Assembly: GCF_900240285.1 (NCBI RefSeq)
Contig: NZ_OESS01000002.1
Coordinates: 868,001-932,000, forward strand
Length of the DNA: 64,000 nt
Direction: 5' to 3'
Source: Halobacillus sp. Marseille-P3879
GTDB lineage: Bacteria; Bacillota; Bacilli; Bacillales; Halobacillaceae
Shown here: positions 53,920-60,923 of the stretch, piece by piece
Numbering within the stretch: the first letter of the stretch is position 1
Layout of the letters: the number at the start of each line of letters is the position of its first letter
Notes under the pieces: generated by a model
What the model saw: only the letters and a program-made list of their open reading frames with translations
The model's database searches: none
Told to the model about the DNA's origin: nothing
Program-made: the position numbers and the translations under genes

Positions 53920-55147
53920 GGTGTTCCCCCTTTACATGGTGTTCCCCCTTTGACCGAATCATAATATGCGGCTTAATAATCCTCTCAATATCTTTTTCTT
54001 TAATGTAGGGAGTTTGTGTAGTATGATTTTTAACTCTTCTGAATATTGCTCTTCCTTCAATCTCTGGAATCTCCTCAGCCCCACCTTCATCTAATACGGC
54101 TCTACTTTGCACATTGGTTTCTAATCGAAAACACAATCTTACACCGACATTTGCACGTACCTGCGAAGGCAGAGTCTCATTTGTAGGGTATTGAGTTGCA
54201 TAGATCAGTCTGTAACCTGCCGACCTACCACGTCTTGCAATATCTACAACTATATCCCTGCTTTCATCATCGAGACTTGCTGCCTCATCAATAACAATAA
54301 AATCACGTTCTTTTTGTCCTGCCCTTTTAATATCTTTTATGCCATTCTCAAACAACCAATCTAATTTCTTTTCCATGTCCTTTTGAATATTTTCTAATAT
54401 TCGCTTTGCTTCCTTAGTGCTTCTCCCAAAATTATTAGTTTGTTTTAACCCTTTGAAAGTGCCTAGTTCGGAGCCTCCCTTTAAATCGATCAAATTAAGC
54501 CTTACCTTGTCAGGTTGGTTCTTGACTAAAACAGAAATCAAAAGTTTTAAAAAGTCTGATTTTCCAAAACCTGTTGCACCAGCTACAATCATGTGGGGTC
54601 TTTTCTCAAAGTCATGAGTCATTAATTTATCCAATGTATATCCAACTGGTACTTTCCACCCTTTAACACTCTCCATCATTTCATCACTATAGGGATACAT
54701 AGTTTCAAGTCCCTTATCGTAAACCCTAAATTTCAGCATTCCGTCATATTCCATTTCTATATGTTTATCTAATTTAATACGGTTGTTAGCAATGTTTCTG
54801 ATTTGCTTTAATACATCCTTTTTCCAATTGATACTTTTCAGGTTAGACAAATTAAAATCTGACTGACTCTTATTATTTAGTCCATCGATGAACAGTTGTT
54901 TCTTTTCCTCAAAATCATTGAACGATAAGCCAAGTGGAATTTTATAAACATACTCGGTATAATTTTCCTTCCTCGTTTTTCGATAAATCCGAATCCCCTT
55001 TTTCACCTTATTTTCTCGGACAAACAATCCTGAACTGTCTGCGATTTTCTGGATCTTCGCATGATCATTTGAGTTTTTGTTCTGATAAAAATAAGTCCCT
55101 CCGACCACAGCTAACATACTTGCAGATGAAGCAATCTCAAAGAGCAA
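53852..55147 (-). CDS. FtsK/SpoIIIE-type DNA-translocating ATPase, phage
   Basis: A 431-residue protein: a short N-terminal hydrophobic segment (about 5-22) and a FtsK/SpoIIIE ATPase domain with Walker A GATGFGKSDF (about 186-195), Walker B DFIVIDEAAS (about 284-293) and a downstream YATQYPTNETLPSQVRAN sensor region. It lacks the gamma domain of FtsK. Such proteins in phages and integrative elements move DNA or act as coupling proteins. Start TTG 55147 has AAAGGGGTG upstream. The C-terminus contains a short HH-rich duplication (GEHHVKGEHHG) caused by a DNA repeat. Confidence 0.82.
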   Translation of the reverse strand: MLFEIASSASMLAVVGGTYFYQNKNSNDHAKIQKIADSSGLFVRENKVKKGIRIYRKTRKENYTEYVYKIPLGLSFNDFEEKKQLFIDGLNNKSQSDFNLSNLKSINWKKDVLKQIRNIANNRIKLDKHIEMEYDGMLKFRVYDKGLETMYPYSDEMMESVKGWKVPVGYTLDKLMTHDFEKRPHMIVAGATGFGKSDFLKLLISVLVKNQPDKVRLNLIDLKGGSELGTFKGLKQTNNFGRSTKEAKRILENIQKDMEKKLDWLFENGIKDIKRAGQKERDFIVIDEAASLDDESRDIVVDIARRGRSAGYRLIYATQYPTNETLPSQVRANVGVRLCFRLETNVQSRAVLDEGGAEEIPEIEGRAIFRRVKNHTTQTPYIKEKDIERIIKPHIMIRSKGEHHVKGEHHGSEQGKENGEGRTDTLILEKA

Positions 55148-55383
55148 ATCGCCACCCCTTTCAAGGTATCTTGATAAAGATAGTTGCTGTTCAAGCGAAT
55201 TTTGATAAAGGTTATGGATTCAGTCATATCAACAACTTTGAAATTCGCATAGATGTTACATTGCCGTATTTGAAAACGTATATGCCTAAGTATAGTAATT
55301 GCATAGGTTGTCCTATGACAAATTAGTTCTAATTTATTAAAGGGAAAAGTTGATTTATGTAGAAGTAGTATGCAGGTGATAAT

Positions 55384-55575
55384 ATGGAATGTAATTTAAA
55401 TGAGTGGATAAACAAACGTGGGTATAAGAAAAAATGGCTTGCCTCTCAAATAGGCGTAAGTGGAAATGTTCTTTCAAGATGGTGTAATGGGAGAAGCGAA
55501 CCATCATTAAGAAATGCTTTAATGCTTGCAGAATTATTGGAGTGTAATGTTGAGGACTTATTCAAATTGAAATAA
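55384..55575 (+). CDS. XRE-family small HTH regulator
   Basis: A 63-residue Cro/CI-type protein. The HTH is clear (about 17-45, KWLASQIGVSGNVLSRWCNG then SEPSLRNALMLAELL). AGGTG lies eight bases before ATG 55384. It is divergent from the FtsK-like gene, and the 236 bases between hold their promoters. It may regulate the right-end transfer-like genes rather than the main lysogeny switch. Confidence 0.8.
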   Translation: MECNLNEWINKRGYKKKWLASQIGVSGNVLSRWCNGRSEPSLRNALMLAELLECNVEDLFKLK

Positions 55576-55577
55576 AA

Positions 55578-55607
55578 AAACCCTACACCTAATGAAAGAT
55601 GTAGGGG
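55578..55607 (-). terminator. Terminator facing the XRE gene
   Basis: CCCTACA (55581-55587) pairs with TGTAGGG (55600-55606); on the minus strand seven T follow. It blocks minus-strand transcripts from running into the XRE gene. Confidence 0.75.
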
Positions 55608-55954
55608 AAAATAGGATTAAAAGGGTGATTCACTTTACATCTCACTAAATTGTGTAGATGTGTGGTATGGAGAAATTATTTCCATTGTAGTATATATTTT
55701 CTTTTTTGTGTAGAAGTAATAAAGCATAAGGTATATTTTTACACTTTCTTTACTTCCTTTATTTTTCTACCCTGTATGACAGGCAGTTTATAAGCAAGTA
55801 TATGGGCCGTTTCTGCAAATACGATTTCCAAACTAGCGTACTGGAGAAAACTTATCAATTGATACCGCAGCTCTTTAAATTGTCTAGACTTCTTGGGGTT
55901 AATTTTGGGGATTTGTAACGAATACAAAGAAGAGAATGTATGAGAGATATCATA
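55608..55954. other. Phage intergenic stretch
   Basis: AT-rich. TGTAGAAGTA followed by RTA occurs here (55709-55721) and again just upstream of the XRE gene (55358-55370), and could be an operator pair. A 72-codon minus-strand frame (55957-55739) lacks a usable ribosome site and begins at a terminator T-run, so it is not called. Confidence 0.4.
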
Positions 55955-56002
55955 CAAACAAAAATAAGCCCCTCACGTTTTACTTGGTGTAGGGCTTATT
56001 AC
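55955..56002 (-). terminator. Terminator of the toxin-antitoxin operon
   Basis: AATAAGCCC (55992-56000, reverse) and GGGCTTATT pair with a long loop; TTTGTTTG follows on the minus strand. It lies about 50 bases after the toxin stop codon. Confidence 0.75.
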
Positions 56003-56050
56003 TAAGTCTTCTTTTATCCAAAGGAGAAAACTTTCTAAGTGTATTATTCT

Positions 56051-56461
56051 TTATAAAGAATTTCTTTGTCGAACTGTTGTTTCTATGTATCTAACTTGAG
56101 TAACGGGGTTTTGCGCACTATATTTAGTGTACTCATTTACGAGCCGTGAAAGTTCTGAAGAATCAATAGGTGACCTTCTCTTGTAAATTGACTTATGCAA
56201 ATCCTCAAAATAATCAATGGTATATAATTCATCCATTTTTATAAATGATGGTGCATCAAGAGGAGGATTAAAATTATTTATTCTTTCATTAGAAGGAAAT
56301 AATAATTTCCTCTCTTTTCCTCTTATAGATGAAACATTTAATAAATCTAGAGATGAATTATTATAATTCTCAATTACAAGAAAAGGTCTTTTATAATTAC
56401 ATGGGGTTCCGTTAGCAAAGGGTAAACTTAGTACAAGAGCGTGGCCTGCTATAATCGGCAT
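56051..56461 (-). CDS. Putative PemK/MazF-like toxin paired with Panacea antitoxin
   Basis: A 136-residue protein. LSLPFANGTPCNYKRPFLVI (about 12-31) followed by LDLLNVSSIRGK has the beta-barrel pattern of PemK/MazF ribonucleases (strand, RP, VI, SS). The rest is atypical, so the toxin fold is inference. Its ATG overlaps the stop of the upstream antitoxin as TAATG, the usual layout for a toxin-antitoxin operon. Confidence 0.62.
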   Translation of the reverse strand: MPIIAGHALVLSLPFANGTPCNYKRPFLVIENYNNSSLDLLNVSSIRGKERKLLFPSNERINNFNPPLDAPSFIKMDELYTIDYFEDLHKSIYKRRSPIDSSELSRLVNEYTKYSAQNPVTQVRYIETTVRQRNSL

Positions 56462-57126
56462 TAGGAGATTATAACTCCTTGTTGCTCATCAAATGTTAGA
56501 GTGTAAGCCTCATCTGGACAACCTAAATTTTCTAACATCGAAAGAAGCTCTTCGTTTAACGTTATTTCATCAGGATCATAATAAAAAGTTACCCCATTAA
56601 CTACCTCTGATACTTTTGAAGTATCATAATCATCATATGCTTCCAGCATTTGCTTTACTTTCTTCACGTCACCCATGAAAATTCCGTCCATTGGTCGAAT
56701 GATGCTTCTTGCAGTTTTATAAATATGTGGTTGTTCTGTTTTTGATTCTCTGTAAGGTATTTGCCAACTACTTAATTCGTGATTAAGGTCTGACAATTCT
56801 TTCGCTGACATTTCACCAAAGATACTAGCTGTTAATTCTAGTGTGTGGGTTACCTCTTCATTTTCAAAAACAAGCATATTTTCAGATTGCTCAATTAAAC
56901 CGTAAAGTGAATCTCTATAGGTCAATCGTACGTCATTAATAACTGTGCCATTTTCGTATGCTCTCATTTCTTCAGCAAACAACAATTTCCCATACTTAGC
57001 AACATGGATAAGTTGGGAAAAATACAATAATTTCTGCAATTTCATGTTTCCATCAAAAGTGTTACGTGGAGAATCTAGATTATTCTTAATAAACCATTTT
57101 GCCACATCAATAGCTTTAGTACTCAT
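56461..57126 (-). CDS. Panacea-domain (SocA-like, DUF4065) antitoxin
   Basis: A 221-residue protein. The N-terminal 150 residues match the Panacea/SocA/GepA domain (AIDVAKWFIKNN, MKLQKLLYFSQLIHVAKYGK, FAEEMRAYENGTVINDVR), a domain known to neutralise many unrelated toxins in PanAT systems. A C-terminal extension (about 150-221) may define toxin specificity. GGGGGT precedes ATG 57126. Confidence 0.82.
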   Translation of the reverse strand: MSTKAIDVAKWFIKNNLDSPRNTFDGNMKLQKLLYFSQLIHVAKYGKLLFAEEMRAYENGTVINDVRLTYRDSLYGLIEQSENMLVFENEEVTHTLELTASIFGEMSAKELSDLNHELSSWQIPYRESKTEQPHIYKTARSIIRPMDGIFMGDVKKVKQMLEAYDDYDTSKVSEVVNGVTFYYDPDEITLNEELLSMLENLGCPDEAYTLTFDEQQGVIIS

Positions 57127-57298
57127 TTTTCTACCCCCTTCTACAATAGTATCATTAAATATTACATTTGTGATTTTAAAAATACTTTAAAGTGAATTTT
57201 TCACCCACTAATCTCTACATTCCCGTTCATATCTTATATTACACTTTTCCCCCTTTCCATAGACCCTATTTCGACAATTAGGTTAAGAATTCCTTCAA

Positions 57299-57637
57299 TT
57301 ATAAAAATATTACGTTAATAATGTCATAAAAATTTAGTTGGATATCATCTTTTTCTTGTTGGTCGATACAGCTTACTTTCTTTGTATCCCCGTTCATACC
57401 TACCACCTTCACAGGTACGTAGGTGTAATTGTGTCCATTATGGTACTTGAGTTCAACAGTTAGATTATCATTCATAGCCATTTCTAACGCAAATGCATGA
57501 TCTTGGATCTGCTGCTCATCCAGTACAGGTTTATCAACTCTGGTTTGTTCCTTATAGACTTCCTGAACCATTTGAACGTGTTCAGGCATCATAAGCGAAG
57601 TCCATTTTTTAGTACCTCGATCATTAATTTCACGCAT
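57299..57637 (-). CDS. YolD-like protein
   Basis: A 112-residue YolD-family protein (RGTKKWTSLMMPEHVQMVQE near 7-26 is the family signature). YolD proteins usually accompany a Y-family polymerase UvrX in phages and on plasmids. Here none is adjacent, so it is an orphan in this window. GGGAGG precedes ATG 57637, and an SOS-type box lies 19 bases upstream of the start. Confidence 0.85.
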   Translation of the reverse strand: MREINDRGTKKWTSLMMPEHVQMVQEVYKEQTRVDKPVLDEQQIQDHAFALEMAMNDNLTVELKYHNGHNYTYVPVKVVGMNGDTKKVSCIDQQEKDDIQLNFYDIINVIFL

Positions 57638-57655
57638 AGTCTACGCCTCCCAACA

Positions 57656-57669
57656 AGAACGGTTGTTCT
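57656..57669. promoter_or_regulatory. SOS (LexA) box upstream of yolD-like gene
   Basis: AGAAC-GGTT-GTTCT is a perfect 5-4-5 palindrome matching the GAAC-N4-GTTC core of Bacillus SOS boxes, directly ahead of the YolD-like gene. Confidence 0.7.
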
Positions 57670-57751
57670 CATTATATCCAAACAGACTAACCTTAATCAA
57701 TAAAATATTCCGTTAGTTATTAATCTATTTTTTAGTAACTTATTCATTTTA

Positions 57752-57760
57752 TGGTAAAAT
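57752..57760 (+). promoter_or_regulatory. Extended -10 promoter of the plus-strand gene pair
   Basis: TGGTAAAAT is an extended -10 element about 28 bases before the start at 57788, so the pair has its own promoter against the direction of the late genes. Confidence 0.6.
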
Positions 57761-57787
57761 AGTCTTACAACAAAGGGGGAAGATGGT

Positions 57788-58006
57788 ATGGAAATAAATT
57801 ATAGAAATGGCGTGTTCTCTGTGGCTGCTGAAGGTGAATACATACTATTATTAAATAAATGTGTTTTTTATCCACAAAACTTTACAGATGAAGATCTTAA
57901 TAATGAAGTGTGGATTCAGTTGGCGAGTAAAAAAGAAGGTTTTTGGAAGGTATGGTTATATAACGGGAAGTTATTATTTGAAAAATTAAGTGAGGTGAAG
58001 TTATGA
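57788..58006 (+). CDS. Small phage accessory protein
   Basis: A 72-residue soluble protein rich in aromatic residues (FWKVWLYNGKLLFEKL). Not recognised. AAAGGGGGAAG precedes ATG 57788. Its last codons overlap the start of the next gene as ATGA, so the pair is coupled. Confidence 0.65.
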   Translation: MEINYRNGVFSVAAEGEYILLLNKCVFYPQNFTDEDLNNEVWIQLASKKEGFWKVWLYNGKLLFEKLSEVKL

Positions 58007-58629
58007 GTGCGGATATATGGATGGTTATTCTAACAGGATTATACGTCTTTCTAACTTATCTTATATTAAAATCAAACAAGCGTATGATCGAAGAGACAAA
58101 GAACATGACTGACGAAACTAAAATTGCCAGAAACATGGCTTATAGACCTGAAGTTATTGGATTTTTTAAGGAAGAAAATAAAGCATTGTATTTCGAAATT
58201 AAAAATATTGGCTCTCGAGTTGCGTTTGATTGCACTTTAAGTTTAGAACCAGGGTTTAATATTTATACTTATTTACCTGAAAACGACTTCATGGATGTTG
58301 AGTCTCCTAACTTAGTAAAACGGATAAAAGTATTAGCTCCTGATCAAAGATTAGAACAATTTGTTGGAGATCATCAGGAGATTTTGAAACACTACAAGAA
58401 TAGTGTTGAATCAAATCCAGATCCAATCAATAATAATGCACTTGATACAAAACTCGTAATTAGGTATTTTGATTACGAAGGAAACTGTTACTCCGAAGAA
58501 TACGAAGTGACTTTATTAGATTATAACAATCACAAAGGTGTTATAAGGCGAGACACACATGACTTAGTGAATGAAATAATTAAGCTGAATAATACGATAA
58601 GTGAGTTGAAATCATTTAGAAGAAAATAA
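58003..58629 (+). CDS. Membrane-anchored phage accessory protein
   Basis: A 208-residue protein with one N-terminal membrane helix (about 5-25, IWMVILTGLYVFLTYLILKS), a short coiled linker, and a soluble beta-rich domain (about 45-175, NKALYFEIKNIGSRVAFDCT) ending in a helix. Not assigned to a family. Such anchored proteins expressed from a prophage often act on the host envelope, for example in excluding other phages; that is inference. Confidence 0.68.
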   Translation: MSADIWMVILTGLYVFLTYLILKSNKRMIEETKNMTDETKIARNMAYRPEVIGFFKEENKALYFEIKNIGSRVAFDCTLSLEPGFNIYTYLPENDFMDVESPNLVKRIKVLAPDQRLEQFVGDHQEILKHYKNSVESNPDPINNNALDTKLVIRYFDYEGNCYSEEYEVTLLDYNNHKGVIRRDTHDLVNEIIKLNNTISELKSFRRK

Positions 58630-58655
58630 CCCCACTAATAAGTGGGGAATTATTT
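58628..58655. terminator. Bidirectional terminator between accessory pair and endolysin
   Basis: CCCCACT (58630-58636) pairs with AGTGGGG (58641-58647) with a four-base loop and T-rich flanks on both strands, serving the two convergent genes. Confidence 0.8.
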
Positions 58656-59772
58656 ATACTTTCCTACCAAACTGACCAGATACGTATCCTCGCTTACCAT
58701 CGTAGATAACTTCCCAATATCCTCTAGGATTATTTTTGCCTTTAACAGAGCCTGAAATATTTACCGTAGCGTTCTTTTTAATTGTTCCGATATTTTTGCT
58801 ACTATTCCTGTCCGGTTTATCCATTACAATTGCAGCGCTGTTAACACCAATAATTTTAATCTTGCCTTTTACTGGACTAGAAGATTTCTTAGGTGTGGCT
58901 GTTTTTGGTGCTGCTGATTTACTTCCTCCACGCATCTTGCTTAGAAGAGATATGTTTTGTGGAGCAGTACCTTTATATCTAGAAATACCATATTTAGCAG
59001 CCAATTTTGCACGATAGTTGAAGCTAGAATCTACTCCAATACTTTTTAGGTATGTAACAATACTTGTTGTTTTCATGTCTCCATTAGAAGCTGGCTTAGG
59101 AGCAGGTTTACTTGCAGTTTCCTTAATTTTAATCTTCTCACCAATTTTAAGTTTTGATGGATCAACAGATGGGTTTAGTTTCTTAAGATCGTCAACAGAT
59201 AATCCTTCGTTTTCATTTGCAATACTCCAGAAAGTATCACCTTGTTGAATAGTGTGAGTAGAAGCACCAGAAGCAGGAACGCTTGCAAATTCTTTTTCGC
59301 CTGAACATACAGCACGGTAGTCAAACTCAGGGCAAGCCTTCCAAGAGTATCCCGGGAATTCATTATGCCCACGAGTACGTTTATAGTTAGGCATATCTTT
59401 CTTCAAACAATCTACAAGTTGTTTTAGTGACCGTTTTTGTGCTTCAGTAGGTTTTTCTGATCTAAAGTCTCCTACAAGGCAAATACCAACAGCGAATTTA
59501 TTTGAGTTACCTACATGATAGCTAAGTACACCTAAGTCATGGTTCCATTCGATTGTACCGTCTTTAAGGATTACAAAGGCATAGGCGATTTCGTGCCATC
59601 CATTTGTATGTACATGATAATTTGCAAAAGAATAGGAGTCTCCTTCTTTTGTCAATGAATGATGAATAGCTATGTCCGTTTTAACGCTGACATCATAAAC
59701 TGGTTGCCAGCCGTTATGAGCAGTCTTCCCACGTAGATCTTTTAACTGGCTTAATTTTTCAAAATGTGCCAT
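58654..59772 (-). CDS. Endolysin: amidase with LysM and SH3-type wall-binding domains
   Basis: A 372-residue N-acetylmuramoyl-L-alanine amidase. An amidase-2/PGRP domain (about 1-155; zinc residues in AIHHSLTKEG, RGHNEFPG and KACPEFDYRA) is followed by a LysM (about 172-216, HTIQQGDTFWSIANENEGL), an XlyA/BlyA-type module (about 234-285, YLKSIGVDSSFNYRAKLAAK) and an SH3b-like domain (about 300-372). It cuts peptidoglycan at lysis. AAGGAGAG precedes ATG 59772. It follows the holin by about 55 bases. Confidence 0.92.
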   Translation of the reverse strand: MAHFEKLSQLKDLRGKTAHNGWQPVYDVSVKTDIAIHHSLTKEGDSYSFANYHVHTNGWHEIAYAFVILKDGTIEWNHDLGVLSYHVGNSNKFAVGICLVGDFRSEKPTEAQKRSLKQLVDCLKKDMPNYKRTRGHNEFPGYSWKACPEFDYRAVCSGEKEFASVPASGASTHTIQQGDTFWSIANENEGLSVDDLKKLNPSVDPSKLKIGEKIKIKETASKPAPKPASNGDMKTTSIVTYLKSIGVDSSFNYRAKLAAKYGISRYKGTAPQNISLLSKMRGGSKSAAPKTATPKKSSSPVKGKIKIIGVNSAAIVMDKPDRNSSKNIGTIKKNATVNISGSVKGKNNPRGYWEVIYDGKRGYVSGQFGRKV

Positions 59773-59828
59773 TATTTATTCTCTCCTTGATTTAAATTTA
59801 AAAAGACTCCCTTAAAAGGAAGCCTTAA

Positions 59829-60320
59829 TCATTTATTCTGGTTATTATTAATACCTGGTTTTTCGTCCGATTTTTCAGAAGCTTTAGTCACTGGCTTTGG
59901 AATAGGAAGCCTTTTTTTGTCTAACTTCTTGACTATGTTATCCTCTTTACCAATTTCATGTATGTATTTTGCAATACCCTTGGGAATTGGAATACCCATT
60001 CTATCTAGATTCTCAAGTATGGAGATTCCTTCATTTCCTATGTAAAAGAATACTGCCATTGTTCTAAATACGGGTGCTCCTGATCCTACGAGTACATCAA
60101 GCATATTCGCTAAAATGATGACTAGAATAAACACTCCTTTCTTAAGAATGCCTCTAAATCCTACTGCACTTTTTAACTGTTTGTTGTAAGCACCTGCAGC
60201 CATTCCAGTAAGAAAATCAATAACCATAAATACTGCTAAAACAGTTAAGGATACATGCCACCCTCCTATAAGGAACGCTGTAATTGTTCCCCCTACTGCC
60301 AAAATCATTTTTAACTCCAT
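59829..60320 (-). CDS. Phage holin (TcdE/holin_4_1 family)
   Basis: A 163-residue holin with three to four hydrophobic segments (about 4-22, 25-45, 63-80, 90-105; for example AVFMVIDFLTGMAAGAYN, the family signature) and a basic, Pro-rich tail. It would permeabilise the membrane for endolysin. ATG 60320 has AAGGGG at nine bases. A second in-frame ATG at 60344 has its own AAAGGAG, giving a longer form with eight extra residues, four of them basic. Confidence 0.86.
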   Translation of the reverse strand: MELKMILAVGGTITAFLIGGWHVSLTVLAVFMVIDFLTGMAAGAYNKQLKSAVGFRGILKKGVFILVIILANMLDVLVGSGAPVFRTMAVFFYIGNEGISILENLDRMGIPIPKGIAKYIHEIGKEDNIVKKLDKKRLPIPKPVTKASEKSDEKPGINNNQNK

Positions 60321-60369
60321 TCTTTTATTCCCCTTCTTAACCATTTTGCTCCTTTGTCTCCTTGTGGGA

Positions 60370-60906
60370 TTACCATGTAATTTCTTTGACTTCTTCAATT
60401 GTCTTTGCATCTTTTACTTGAGGCTCTAAAAAGTCTCGAAACTTTGAAATATTATTTTGCTTATGCATAAGAATAGCTACAGTTAACTCACTCATAATTT
60501 CGGATGTAACAGGTATCCGTGTGTACTCTCCATCTTTTCTCACTGTCCACATGACTTCATCAACGATTCCTTCTTTCAACACTTCCTTTAGATCCCCGAA
60601 GTTTACTTGTGCTTCAAGATCATAAGAAAAATGGTACTCAACTCCATCAATGACATGAAAAAAGCCTGCTAAAATAGCAGACTCACATGCCTTATCTAAT
60701 TCAATTATCTTCTTTTCTTTGGCATCTTTCAGTACCCCACCAGTATCCTTGAACAGCTTTCTGTTTTCGTATTTGTACGCAAATGGAGAGGATAAAACAC
60801 CATGATTTTCTTCGACTTCAATTTCAATGCTGTTATTAGACGATGGAGAAGTTCCCCAACCGTCCACCCTACCATCTTCCAATACTTCTATGTAAATTTT
60901 TTTCAA
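60370..60906 (-). CDS. DUF4376-like phage protein
   Basis: A 178-residue protein between tail fibre and holin. The middle (about 60-115, KKIIELDKACESAILAGFFH then VEYHFSYDLEAQVNFGDLKE) fits the DUF4376 domain found in tail-associated phage proteins. Start is TTG 60906 with AAAGGAG nine bases before. Its exact job is unknown; position suggests tail fibre assembly or attachment. Confidence 0.7.
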   Translation of the reverse strand: MKKIYIEVLEDGRVDGWGTSPSSNNSIEIEVEENHGVLSSPFAYKYENRKLFKDTGGVLKDAKEKKIIELDKACESAILAGFFHVIDGVEYHFSYDLEAQVNFGDLKEVLKEGIVDEVMWTVRKDGEYTRIPVTSEIMSELTVAILMHKQNNISKFRDFLEPQVKDAKTIEEVKEITW

Positions 60907-60923
60907 TCCGTTGGACTCCTTTC

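Noticed and set aside
55739-55957. 72-codon minus-strand frame in the prophage
   Set aside because: It begins right after the T-run of a terminator, with its only ribosome-like site about 15 bases away, and shows no family features.
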